Below are positions 25,683-34,146 of a DNA stretch of 64,000 nt, piece by piece (the stretch's first letter is position 1; the number at the start of each line of letters is the position of its first letter). A program made the position numbers and the translations under genes. Source of the DNA: Gammaproteobacteria bacterium. GTDB lineage: Bacteria; Pseudomonadota; Gammaproteobacteria; Steroidobacterales; Steroidobacteraceae. The stretch spans positions 1 to 64,000 of the forward strand of contig DAHXNV010000006.1 of assembly GCA_027365225.1 (NCBI GenBank), in the 5' to 3' direction. The notes beneath the pieces are model-generated. The model was not told where the DNA came from. It saw nothing but the letters and a program-made list of their open reading frames with translations, and ran no database searches.

Positions 25683-26642
25683 ATGCCGACGATGCCAACA
25701 TCCCCGCCCGGCGAGTCGAACGGGCAACCGAAGTCGCGATATTCCGCGACCGCCGCGCGCATTCTCGATGTCGCCGAAGGGCTGTTCGTCGAGTTCGGCC
25801 TGAAGGCCACCTCGTTGCGGCTGATCACGCAGCGGGCCGGGGTCAATTTGGCGGCGGTCAATTATCATTTTCGATCCAAGGATGCGCTGTTCGGGGCGGT
25901 GTTCGCGCGGCGTTTCGCGCCGTGGGCGCGCGAGTGCCTGCTCGAGCTCGATGCGCTCGAGGCGCGCCTCGCGGCGCGACAGGCGGCCTCGAGCGTCGAG
26001 GAAATCGTGATGTGCTACGTGCGCCCGGCGCTGTCGCTGTCACGCGATCCGGTACGGGGTGGGGCGGTGTTCGCGCGGTTGTTCTCGCGGGCGCTGGTGG
26101 AGAATCACCGCCAGCTGCGTGAGCCGCTCTCGCGCGATTGGGGGCATCTGGTCACGCGCTACACGCGGGTTCTCGAGACCGCCCTACCGGAGCTGTCGAG
26201 CGAGGAGGTGGCCTGGCGGCTGCATCTTGGCTTCAGTGTCATGTTTCACGCGTTCGCCGGCAACGACATTCTCAAGATGTTTGGACGCTCGGCGGTCTCG
26301 GCGCGCGACCCTGATTTGATCGTCAAGCACGTCGTGCCGTTCGTGGTGGCGGGTATGCGCTCGCGGCTGAGCTGGGAGGAAATCGCCGGTGGCGATCCGC
26401 AGGGCGGTGAGGAGTCGGCCGTGCGGGCCGAGGCAGGCGCGGCTACGGGCCGCGGGCGCAACGGCGCGGAAACGGCCGGCGGCTGGCGCGCCGCGAGTCC
26501 GGCGGCGAAGCCGCCGGCGCCTGCCGGGCGGCTTGTGGCGAGGCGCGATGTGATGTTGGAAACCGGTGCCATGGCACCCGGAAAGGCGGTGTCCCGCAAG
26601 CGCCCGCAAGGGCGCTCGGCGAGCCGGCGGGCCCGCGGTTAG
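25683..26642 (+). CDS. TetR-family regulator of fatty acid degradation (inferred)
   Basis: A 319-residue TetR-type repressor. The HTH lies at about residues 20-68 (ILDVAEGLFVEFGLKATSLRLI, then AGVNLAAVNYHFRSKDALF), and the helical ligand domain, of the CerR/DUF1956-like C-terminal type, extends to about 225. The last 90 residues are unusual: a low-complexity Ala, Gly, Pro and Arg tail ending in a very basic SRKRPQGRSASRRARG. A typical member ends near 220, so this is an extension with unknown role. A palindrome lies 3 bases before the ATG. It sits 11 bases ahead of fadN, and so is likely to control fadN-fadA, perhaps through long-chain acyl-CoA (inference). Confidence 0.85.
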   Translation: MPTMPTSPPGESNGQPKSRYSATAARILDVAEGLFVEFGLKATSLRLITQRAGVNLAAVNYHFRSKDALFGAVFARRFAPWARECLLELDALEARLAARQAASSVEEIVMCYVRPALSLSRDPVRGGAVFARLFSRALVENHRQLREPLSRDWGHLVTRYTRVLETALPELSSEEVAWRLHLGFSVMFHAFAGNDILKMFGRSAVSARDPDLIVKHVVPFVVAGMRSRLSWEEIAGGDPQGGEESAVRAEAGAATGRGRNGAETAGGWRAASPAAKPPAPAGRLVARRDVMLETGAMAPGKAVSRKRPQGRSASRRARG

Positions 26643-26652
26643 CGAGGAAATC

Positions 26653-29022
26653 ATGGCTGAGACAAATTTCGTGATACGCAAGGTGGCCGTGCTCGGGGCG
26701 GGCGTGATGGGTGCGCAGATCGCCGCACACCTGGTCAACGCCGGCGTCCCGACCGTGTTGTTCGATTTGCCCGAGCCCGGGGGCGGCAACGGCATCGTCC
26801 TGAAGTCGATCGGCGCGCTCGGCAAGCAGCAGCCCCCGCCGCTCGGGACGCGGGATCTGGCCGAGTTCATCGAGCCGGCGAACTACGAGGAGCACCTCGG
26901 GCGCCTTGCGCAGTGCGACCTGGTCATCGAGGCGATCGCCGAGCGGCTCGACTGGAAGACGGAGTTGTATCGCAAAGTCGCGCCGGCGCTGTCGCCGCAG
27001 GCGATCTTCGCCACCAACACCTCGGGACTGTCGATCGGGGCGCTGGCCGCCGCCTGTCCGCAGTCGCTGCGTGCGCGCTTCTGCGGCGTGCATTTCTTCA
27101 ACCCGCCGCGCTACATGCATCTGGTGGAGCTGATTCCGAGCGCGGCTTGCGCTCCCGAGATGCTCGATCGGCTGGAAACCTTCCTGGTCACCACCCTCGG
27201 CAAGGGCGTGATCCGCGCCAAGGACACGCCGAATTTCCTGGCCAATCGCGTCGGGGTTTTCTCGATGCTCGACACGGTGGCTAACGCCGCGAAGTTCGGC
27301 TTGCGCTTCGATGTGGTAGATGCCCTCACCGGGCCGTTGCTCGGGCGACCGAAGTCGGCCACGTTCCGTACCGCCGACGTGGTCGGTCTGGATACGTTCG
27401 CGCACGTGGTGCGTACGATGCACGCGGGCCTGCGCGAGGATCCCTGGCACGAGCTGTACACGGTGCCCGAGTGGCTCGAGCGGTTGATTGCCGCGGGCGC
27501 ACTGGGCGCCAAGACCAAAGGCGGTATCTACCAGAAGCGCGGGCGTGATCTGTTCGTGCTCGATCCGGTGAGCGGCGCGCATGTAGCGGCCGGTGCGCAG
27601 GCCGACGGCAAGGTGGTCGAGGTTCTGAAAGTTGCCAACATCGAGGAGCGTTTCAGCGCGCTGCGCGCGAGCGACCATCCGCAGGCGCGGTTTCTCTGGG
27701 CCTGCTTTCGCGACACATTTCACTACATCGCCTACCATCTGGCCGATATCGCGCATTCGGCGCGCGACGTCGATCTGGCGATGCGCTGGGGTTTCGGCTG
27801 GAGGCGCGGGCCGTTCGAGCTGTGGCAGGCGGCGGGCTGGTCGCGCATCGCCGGCTGGATCGAGGCGGACATCGGCGAGGGCAAAGCGCTGGCGCAGGCG
27901 CCGTTGCCGCGGTGGGTGAGTGAATCCGGCCGCACCGGCGTGCACACACCCGAGGGCTCGTACGATGCGGGGCAGAGCCGGGTGGTCGGCCCCTCGAGCC
28001 TGGCGGTCTATCGCCGGCAGCTCTCGCCGGTGACACTGCTCGCGGAGCGTCCGCCGCTCGGGCAGACCGTGTACGAGAACCCGGCGGTGCGGGCCTTCAC
28101 CAGCGGGGATGGCGTGCTCGTCGCCTCGCTGAAAACCAAAGCGCACTCGATCACACCCGAGGCGCTCGCGGGCCTGAATCAGGCGCTCGACCTGGCCGAG
28201 GCGCGCTTCCGCGCGCTGGTGATCTGGCAGAACGAGGCGCCGTTCTCGGTCGGCGCCAATCTCGAGGCGCTCAGGCCGGCGGTGGCGGCGGGCGATTGGG
28301 CGAGCATCGAGGCGGTGATCGGGCGCTTTCAGAGCACCTCGATGCGGTTGCGCTATAGCCTCGTGCCCACGGTGGCCGCCACGGAGGGCTACGTGTTCGG
28401 CGGGGGCTGTGAATTCGCCCTGCATTGCGATCGGGTGGTCGCGGCGCACGAGTCGTACCTGGGACTGGTCGAGGCGGGCGTGGGCCTGCTGCCCGGTGGC
28501 GGCGGGTGCAAGGAGCTCGCCCGGCGCGCCGCGCAGCGCAGCACGGGCGATCTGTTCGCCGCGCTGAAGGATCTGTACATGGCGGTCGCCACCGCGAAGG
28601 TGGCCGGCAGCGCGCTCGAGGCGCGCCAGATGGGGTATCTGCGCGGCGGCGACGTCGTGATCATGAATAGCGAGGAGCTGCTGTACGTGGCCAAAGAGCA
28701 GGCGCTCGCGCTGGCCGCATCCGGCTATCGCCCGCCGCTGCCCGGGGCGCGTTTCGCCGTTGCCGGCCGCGTCGGCGCCGCCTCGATCAAAATGCAGCTG
28801 GTGAACCTGCTCGAAGGGCACTTCATCAGCCCCTATGATTTCGAGATCGGTATGCGCATCGCGCAGGTCATGACGGGCGGGGACCTCGAGCCGGGCACCG
28901 AGGTCGATGAGGCGTGGATGCTCGCGCTTGAGCGACGTCACTTCATCGAGCTGCTGCAGAACGCCAAGACCCAGGAGCGCATCGCCCACACGCTTGCCAC
29001 GGGCAAGCCGCTGCGCAATTGA
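26653..29022 (+). CDS. fadN: FadN-type 3-hydroxyacyl-CoA dehydrogenase / enoyl-CoA hydratase (HAD-ECH fusion)
   Basis: A 789-residue beta-oxidation fusion with the domain order opposite to FadB. The HAD domain is N-terminal, with Rossmann motif LGAGVMGAQIAAHLVNAG (about residues 14-31), NTSGLSIGALA (about 120), HFFNPPRYMHLVEL (about 150) and helical domains to about 460. The crotonase domain is C-terminal, with oxyanion segment VFGGGCEFALHCD (about 579) and LGLVEAGVGLLPGGGG (about 602). Length and order equal FadN of Bacillus subtilis, which also pairs with FadA under TetR-type control. GAGGAA ribosome site. The next gene is the thiolase, 21 bases away. Confidence 0.9.
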   Translation: MAETNFVIRKVAVLGAGVMGAQIAAHLVNAGVPTVLFDLPEPGGGNGIVLKSIGALGKQQPPPLGTRDLAEFIEPANYEEHLGRLAQCDLVIEAIAERLDWKTELYRKVAPALSPQAIFATNTSGLSIGALAAACPQSLRARFCGVHFFNPPRYMHLVELIPSAACAPEMLDRLETFLVTTLGKGVIRAKDTPNFLANRVGVFSMLDTVANAAKFGLRFDVVDALTGPLLGRPKSATFRTADVVGLDTFAHVVRTMHAGLREDPWHELYTVPEWLERLIAAGALGAKTKGGIYQKRGRDLFVLDPVSGAHVAAGAQADGKVVEVLKVANIEERFSALRASDHPQARFLWACFRDTFHYIAYHLADIAHSARDVDLAMRWGFGWRRGPFELWQAAGWSRIAGWIEADIGEGKALAQAPLPRWVSESGRTGVHTPEGSYDAGQSRVVGPSSLAVYRRQLSPVTLLAERPPLGQTVYENPAVRAFTSGDGVLVASLKTKAHSITPEALAGLNQALDLAEARFRALVIWQNEAPFSVGANLEALRPAVAAGDWASIEAVIGRFQSTSMRLRYSLVPTVAATEGYVFGGGCEFALHCDRVVAAHESYLGLVEAGVGLLPGGGGCKELARRAAQRSTGDLFAALKDLYMAVATAKVAGSALEARQMGYLRGGDVVIMNSEELLYVAKEQALALAASGYRPPLPGARFAVAGRVGAASIKMQLVNLLEGHFISPYDFEIGMRIAQVMTGGDLEPGTEVDEAWMLALERRHFIELLQNAKTQERIAHTLATGKPLRN

Positions 29023-29043
29023 GCGGTGCCGGAGGGAATTCTG

Positions 29044-30246
29044 ATGACCCAGAACGTACGAGATGCCTTCATCGTGGCCGCGGTTCGCACACCGGTCGGC
29101 AAAGCCCCGCGGGGCATGCTGCGCCATACCCGCCCGGATGACATGCTGGTGCACGCGCTGCGCAGTGCGCTCGCGCAGACCCCCGCGATCGAGCCGGCGG
29201 CGGTGGAGGATGTGGTGGTCGGCTGCGCCTTTCCCGAGGCCGAGCAGGGCTTGAACATGGCGCGCATCGCGGCGCTGCTGTCAGGACTGCCCGATACGGT
29301 ACCGGGCGTCACGGTCAACCGTTACTGCTCCTCGGGGCTGAATGCCGTGCAGATCGCCGCCGACCGGATTCGGCTCGGCGAGGCGGATGTGGTGATTGCC
29401 GGCGGTGCCGAGTCGATGTCCATGGTGCCCATGATGGGCAACAAGATTGCGTTCAATCCGCAGGTGTTCGCCCGCGATGAGAACTATGCGATCGCCTACG
29501 GCATGGGCATCACGGCCGAGAAGGTTGCGCGGCAGTGGCGGGTGTCGCGAGAGGATCAGGATGCCTTTGCCCTGGAGTCGCATCGACGCGCGCTCGCGGC
29601 GCGCGCCGCCGGGGGCTTCGCCGCCGAGATCGCTCCGATCGAGGTCACGTATCGCACCGCCGACCTGGCCGGCGGCGAGGTGCATCGCAGCGTCAAGCGC
29701 CTGAGCGACGATGAAGGGCCGCGCGTGGACACCTCGCTCGAGGCGCTCGGCAAACTCAAGCCGGTCTTCGATGCCCAAGGTACCGTCACCGCCGGCAACA
29801 GCTCGCAGACCTCCGATGGCGCGGCCGCCGTGATCCTGGTGTCCGAAGCGGCTTTGAAACGCTATGCCCTGAAGCCGCTGGCCCGCTACGTCACTTTCGC
29901 GGTCAAGGGGGTTCCGCCGGCCATCATGGGGATCGGTCCGAAGGAAGCGGTGCCGGCGGCGCTGCGGCGCGCGGGTCTGGGGCAGGATGCGCTGCTGTGG
30001 ATCGAGTTGAACGAGGCGTTCGCGGCGCAGTCGGTGGCGGTGATCCGCGACCTCGGGTTGGATCCCGAGCGCGTCAATCCGCACGGCGGGGCAATCGCGC
30101 TCGGCCATCCGCTCGGGGCGACCGGGGCGATACGCACCGCGACGCTGGTGCACGGTATGCGCCACCGGCGCCTGAAGGGCTTCGGCATGGTGACGATGTG
30201 CATCGGCACCGGCATGGGGGCGGCGGGAATCTTCGAGGTCTTCTGA
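29044..30246 (+). CDS. fadA: acetyl-CoA acyltransferase (beta-oxidation thiolase)
   Basis: A 400-residue thiolase I-type enzyme that cleaves 3-oxoacyl-CoA to acetyl-CoA and a shortened acyl-CoA. The nucleophile Cys is in NRYCSSGLNA (about residue 93), the catalytic His in GGAIALGHPLGATG (about 348) and the acid/base Cys in CIGTGMGAAG (about 385). A strong GGAGGG ribosome site lies before the ATG at 29044. It is last in the tetR-fadN-fadA operon and would complete the cycle with FadN. No acyl-CoA dehydrogenase or acyl-CoA ligase is in the window. Confidence 0.93.
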   Translation: MTQNVRDAFIVAAVRTPVGKAPRGMLRHTRPDDMLVHALRSALAQTPAIEPAAVEDVVVGCAFPEAEQGLNMARIAALLSGLPDTVPGVTVNRYCSSGLNAVQIAADRIRLGEADVVIAGGAESMSMVPMMGNKIAFNPQVFARDENYAIAYGMGITAEKVARQWRVSREDQDAFALESHRRALAARAAGGFAAEIAPIEVTYRTADLAGGEVHRSVKRLSDDEGPRVDTSLEALGKLKPVFDAQGTVTAGNSSQTSDGAAAVILVSEAALKRYALKPLARYVTFAVKGVPPAIMGIGPKEAVPAALRRAGLGQDALLWIELNEAFAAQSVAVIRDLGLDPERVNPHGGAIALGHPLGATGAIRTATLVHGMRHRRLKGFGMVTMCIGTGMGAAGIFEVF

Positions 30247-30623
30247 GCCTCACGCGGGCCGCAAGCCGGCCGCGATCGACAGGCGGACCGTGCGAATTGC
30301 CGGCAACGGGCCGCCGCTCACACCTGCCAAGATGGCGATGAACGGCGCCGGGTTGCGCGCCTGCGCGGGAAAGTAGCGGGTTTCGCGCGGCACGCTGGCG
30401 TCTCATTGCCCCCGCGCGAGGCGGGAGTGAATGGCGCGCTCGCATCCCGCCGAGCGAATAGGATTTCGACGCCGTGGCCCGCATCGAGCGCGGCCGCGAC
30501 CGTTCGCGCTGCGCCGACACGCCGAGAATTGATCTATGTCATGGGCCGCCGAAGGGGCCCGTGCGAGGATCTGCGCCGCTTGCGGAACGTAGTGAAATAT
30601 CTGGAATCAAGGCGTCAATCATC
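30247..30623. other. non-coding spacer between fadA and the cytochrome gene
   Basis: About 377 bases in which I see no supported gene or strong terminator. Open frames run through it, including one joined to the cytochrome, but their residues look like random GC-rich coding. The segment 30590-30625 is somewhat AT-richer and may hold the cytochrome promoter, but no clear -35/-10 pair is evident. Confidence 0.5.
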
Positions 30624-31382
30624 GTGCGATTTGGAAATCCAACAGCCCTGTTGCGTCGCGCTCTGCGGGCGGCCCCTGTAGCGGCGCTCCTCGTGGCGAG
30701 TGCTCCGGCATTGGCCCATGGGACGTATCAGCCGTCGGCACGGATCCGGAATCTGGCCGTCGGCGTCTGCGGCGTCTGTCACGGGGACGCCGGCGTGAGC
30801 AAGAACCCGATGTTCCCGAACCTCGCGGGTCAGAAGGCCTGGTACATCGAGCAGCAGCTGAAGGAGTTCCGCGATCGCTCCCGTGGCGACGCGTACGCGG
30901 TGGGCTACATGTGGGGCATGGCGAGCCGGCTGTCCAATCGAACGATCGTCGCGCTGGCCCGATACTTCGCACACCAGACGCCCAGTCCCGGAACGTCACA
31001 TTCCGCGGCGACGGTGCTCGCGGGGGAGCGGATCTACCACGAAGGCATCCCGGCACAGGGCGTACCGGCCTGCGCGGCATGCCACGGTCCGAGCGGGCTC
31101 GGCAATGCGAACTTCCCGCGCCTGGCCGGGCAGCACGCCGAGTACATCCTGAAGCAGCTCAACGCGTTCCGTACCAACATGCGCAACGTCGCGATCATGC
31201 ACGGAATCTGCACGACGCTGCACGTCAAAGACGATAAGGCGCTCGCCGATTATCTGGCGTCGCTCCCGAGTCACGGTCAGGGCCATGTCGCGACGCTGGC
31301 CAGCCGCTCGGGCCCTGCGGGGGAGGGCGGGCGCGGCGCAAGCGTTTCCGCACGGGCGCACGCCGCGACGGGCGCGCGTTAA
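30624..31382 (+). CDS. diheme cytochrome c (c4-like)
   Basis: About 252 residues. An Ala-rich signal peptide (to about residue 32, ending ASAPALAHG) sends the protein to the periplasm. Two heme c motifs, CGVCH (about 48-52) and CAACH (about 149-153), each followed by a similar domain with NLAGQKAWYIEQQL and RLAGQHAEYILKQL, make it a tandem two-domain protein like cytochrome c4, which carries electrons to terminal oxidases. Met residues further on in each half could be axial ligands. The last 30 residues are low-complexity. The GTG at 30624 is the likely start; a TTG at 30651 is also possible. Confidence 0.82.
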   Translation: MRFGNPTALLRRALRAAPVAALLVASAPALAHGTYQPSARIRNLAVGVCGVCHGDAGVSKNPMFPNLAGQKAWYIEQQLKEFRDRSRGDAYAVGYMWGMASRLSNRTIVALARYFAHQTPSPGTSHSAATVLAGERIYHEGIPAQGVPACAACHGPSGLGNANFPRLAGQHAEYILKQLNAFRTNMRNVAIMHGICTTLHVKDDKALADYLASLPSHGQGHVATLASRSGPAGEGGRGASVSARAHAATGAR

Positions 31383-31415
31383 AGCCGCCGCGAGGTATCA
31401 CGGAAGCGCAATCGC

Positions 31416-31892
31416 TCACCCGGGAGCCTGCAGCGGCAGCCGGGTGGTGAACTTCTGGGTGCGCAGCACGAAGCTGGTGTTCACCGAGCGCACCGCGGCC
31501 AGCTGCAGCACCTGGGTCGAGAGAAACCGCTCGTAGGCCTCCATGCTTGCCGCGACGATCCGCAGCAAGTAATCGTTGGTGCCGCTCATGGCGTGGCATT
31601 CGAGCACCTCGGGACGCTCGCGCACCAGCCGGTCGAAGGCGGCCACGGTTTCGGCATGATGGTTCTCGAGCGAGATCAGCGCATAGGCCTGGATGGGCAG
31701 GCCGATCGCCGGGGCCGACAGCAGCGTCGCATACCCGGCGATGACGCCCTCGCTCTCCAGGCGTTTCAGGCGCCGCCAGCACGGCGCGGGCGACAGACCG
31801 ACTCGCTTGGCGAGATCCTGATTGGTGATGCGAGCCTCGAGCTGCAGCTCTGTGAGGATCCGGCAGTCCAGGCGGTCGAGGGGGCGTGTCAC
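31416..31892 (-). CDS. Lrp/AsnC-family regulator, BkdR-like
   Basis: A 158-residue regulator with an N-terminal winged HTH (about residues 6-60, with LEARITNQDLAKRVGLSPAPCWRRLKRLE) and a RAM domain after it (with EVLECHAMSGTNDYLLRI). It is divergent from a branched-chain-type 2-oxoacid dehydrogenase, as BkdR is in Pseudomonas, where it activates bkd in response to branched-chain amino acids; the same role is inferred here. The GTG at 31892 has GGAG 6 bases upstream. An in-frame TTG at 31904 is the alternative and would add four residues. Confidence 0.9.
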   Translation of the reverse strand: MTRPLDRLDCRILTELQLEARITNQDLAKRVGLSPAPCWRRLKRLESEGVIAGYATLLSAPAIGLPIQAYALISLENHHAETVAAFDRLVRERPEVLECHAMSGTNDYLLRIVAASMEAYERFLSTQVLQLAAVRSVNTSFVLRTQKFTTRLPLQAPG

Positions 31893-31919
31893 CGCGTGCT
31901 CCAATGAGGTCGAGCGAGA

Positions 31920-31969
31920 GCAATAATATTGCCAGACCGTCGCAAATTAGAGCAATAAAGGCAAGATAA
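31920..31969. promoter_or_regulatory. Lrp-type half-site array between bkdR-like gene and bkd E1
   Basis: A perfect palindrome GCAATA-A-TATTGC (31920-31932) is followed by further GCAA-A/T-rich half-sites at 31942 (GCAAATTA), 31952 (GCAATAAA) and 31961 (GCAAGATAA). The spacings are 22, 10 and 9 bases, near whole helical turns, as expected for a wrapped Lrp octamer. The region is strikingly AT-rich for this genome. Confidence 0.6.
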
Positions 31970-32032
31970 TTTCGCGTCCCAGCGCATAAACTCTGTCGCA
32001 GGCAGGCTCATTCGTTTGCCTTCGGAGCGTGC

Positions 32033-34144
32033 ATGGCGGTCACGGCCTCTTCGACGGCGCGCTCCGGGCGCCCTCCGCGCAGCGATGCGCAACCCGACTG
32101 GGAGCGGGTGACGCGCCTGCTGCAGCAATCCCGGGCGCTCGATGAGATCGAGGAGACGCGGTTGCTGCCCTCGCGGCAGATCCTCTATCAATTCTCGGCG
32201 CGCGGTCACGACCTGGCGCAGATCCTGCTCGGCGTGCAACTGACCGATCCGCATGACGGGGTGAGCGTCTACTACCGCTCCCGTCCCCTGATGCTTGCCG
32301 TGGGCGTGGACCTGGAGGACGCGGCAGCCGCTCCGTTGGCGCGCCGCGGAGGGTTCAGCGACGGGCGGGACATCGGCGTGGTGTTCAACAAACCGGGGCG
32401 CGGCGCGGTAACCGTGCTGCCGGCCTGTGGCGGCGTCGGCGCGCAGTACACGCCGGCGGCGGGCTGGGCGCAAGCCATTGGCTATCATCATGGCACGCTC
32501 GGGCAGGCCGACTACGCCCGCAGCATCGCCGTCGTGCTCGGGGGCGATGCCTCGGTGGCCACCGCGGGGTTCTGGTCGGCGCTCACTCTGGCGACGACGC
32601 TGCGTCTGCCGATGCTCTTTTACGTCGAGGACAACGGCTTCGGCATCTCGGTGAGCTCGCAGCTGCAGACTCCGGGGGGCAACATCGCCGCCAACCTGCG
32701 CTCGTTCTCGGGCTTGTCGATCTACGAAGGTGACGGCGCCGAGCCGCTCGAGGCGGCCGAGCGGATTGGCACGGCGGTGCGGTTCGTGCGCGAGCAGCGC
32801 GCCCCGGCGCTGCTGCGCCTGACGGTGCCGCGGCTCTGCGGCCACTCGGGTCAGGATACCCAGGCGTACAAGTCCGCCGCGACGCTCGCGCGCGAGCGCA
32901 GCAACGATCCGCTGCAGCGGCTGTATCGCCACCTGGTTCCCCAATGCATGTCCGATGGCGCGTGGCGGCAGCTCGAGGCCGAGGCGGTGCGCGCCGTTGA
33001 GCGGGCGCTCGAGCGCGCGCTCGAGCGCCCGGCGCCGGACCCGGGCCGGGTGCGCCGCTACGTCTTCACCGAGCACGACGCCGCCGGGCGCCTCGAGTTG
33101 CAGGAGCAGGGCGGCCTCGCGCCCCTCGGTGTGGCCGTTGCTCCGGGCGGCGCGGTGGCCGAGCCCGAGCCGAACCGCATCAACATGTTGACCGCGATAC
33201 GGCGCACCCTCGATGTCGAGCTCGCGCGCAATCCGCGCATGGTGGTGTTTGGAGAGGACGTCGGCCCGAAAGGTGGAGTGCACGGCGCGACGCTCGGTCT
33301 GCAGGAAAGACACGGCGCGGCGCGAGTGTTCGATACCAGCCTTTCCGAGGAGGGTATCATCGGCCGGGCCGTCGGGCTCGCGCTGGCGGGACTGCTGCCG
33401 GTGCCGGAGATCCAGTTCCGCAAGTACGCTGATCCGGCTACCGAGCAGCTCAATGACTGCGGCACGATGCGCTGGCGCACCGCCAACCGATTCGCCGCGC
33501 CCATGGTCGTGCGGATGCCCGTGGGCTTTCTCAAGTGCGGCGATCCGTGGCACAGCCAGACCAACGAGGTCGCCTGGGTGCACGGAATCGGCTGGCGCGT
33601 GGCCGTGCCGTCGAACGCCGAGGATGCGGTCGGACTGCTGCGCGCGGCACTGCGTGGCAACGACCCGACGCTGTTTCTCGAGCACCGCTTGCTTCTCGAT
33701 GGCGCGTCGGCGCGCCGGCCCTATCCCGGTGATGCGTACCTGCTGCCCTTCGGTAAGGCGCAGCGCGTACGGGAGGGCTCGGAGCTGACCGTCGTCACCT
33801 GGGGAGCGATGCTCGAGCGCTGCGAGCTCGCCGCCGAGGGCTCGGGCGTGCAGGTGGAGATTCTCGATCTGCGCACGCTCCTGCCGTGGGATCGTGCGGC
33901 GGTACTGGAGTCGGTGCGCAAGACGCGGCGCTGTCTGATCGTGCACGAGGACACGCTCACCGCCGGGTTCGGTGCGGAGCTCGCCGCGACGCTCGCGCGC
34001 GAGGCGTTCTTCAGCCTGGATGCCCCGATCGAGCGACTGACGATGCCCGATATCCCGAGTCCGCACAGCCCGGTGCTGCTGAGTGCGGTGGTGCCGAGTG
34101 TCGAGTCCATCACGCGCGCCATCCGGGCGCTGGCGAGCGTGTAG
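32033..34144 (+). CDS. fused E1 alpha-beta of a branched-chain 2-oxoacid dehydrogenase-type complex
   Basis: A 703-residue thiamine-diphosphate enzyme that joins the normally separate alpha and beta subunits. The alpha part (about residues 20-345) holds the ThDP/Mg motif GGDASVATAGFW to VEDNGFGI (about 170-205). The beta part (about 384-700) begins INMLTAIRRTLDVEL, has VFGEDVGPKGGVHGAT and the transketolase C-terminal domain. It decarboxylates 2-oxoacids, probably those from Val, Leu and Ile, and passes the acyl group to lipoyl-E2 next door. The substrate assignment rests on the BkdR-like neighbour and is not proven; acetoin or pyruvate remain possible. The ATG gives a Ser/Thr-rich N-tail. 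Confidence 0.87.
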   Translation: MAVTASSTARSGRPPRSDAQPDWERVTRLLQQSRALDEIEETRLLPSRQILYQFSARGHDLAQILLGVQLTDPHDGVSVYYRSRPLMLAVGVDLEDAAAAPLARRGGFSDGRDIGVVFNKPGRGAVTVLPACGGVGAQYTPAAGWAQAIGYHHGTLGQADYARSIAVVLGGDASVATAGFWSALTLATTLRLPMLFYVEDNGFGISVSSQLQTPGGNIAANLRSFSGLSIYEGDGAEPLEAAERIGTAVRFVREQRAPALLRLTVPRLCGHSGQDTQAYKSAATLARERSNDPLQRLYRHLVPQCMSDGAWRQLEAEAVRAVERALERALERPAPDPGRVRRYVFTEHDAAGRLELQEQGGLAPLGVAVAPGGAVAEPEPNRINMLTAIRRTLDVELARNPRMVVFGEDVGPKGGVHGATLGLQERHGAARVFDTSLSEEGIIGRAVGLALAGLLPVPEIQFRKYADPATEQLNDCGTMRWRTANRFAAPMVVRMPVGFLKCGDPWHSQTNEVAWVHGIGWRVAVPSNAEDAVGLLRAALRGNDPTLFLEHRLLLDGASARRPYPGDAYLLPFGKAQRVREGSELTVVTWGAMLERCELAAEGSGVQVEILDLRTLLPWDRAAVLESVRKTRRCLIVHEDTLTAGFGAELAATLAREAFFSLDAPIERLTMPDIPSPHSPVLLSAVVPSVESITRAIRALASV

Positions 34145-34146
34145 CC

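Noticed and set aside
26443-29154. A 903-codon minus-strand frame opposite fadN.
   Set aside because: Composition of a shadow frame and no ribosome site or domain.
30474-30623. An N-terminal extension of the cytochrome c gene upstream of 30624.
   Set aside because: The added 50 residues are Arg/Pro-rich and would precede a normal signal peptide, which should be at the N-terminus.
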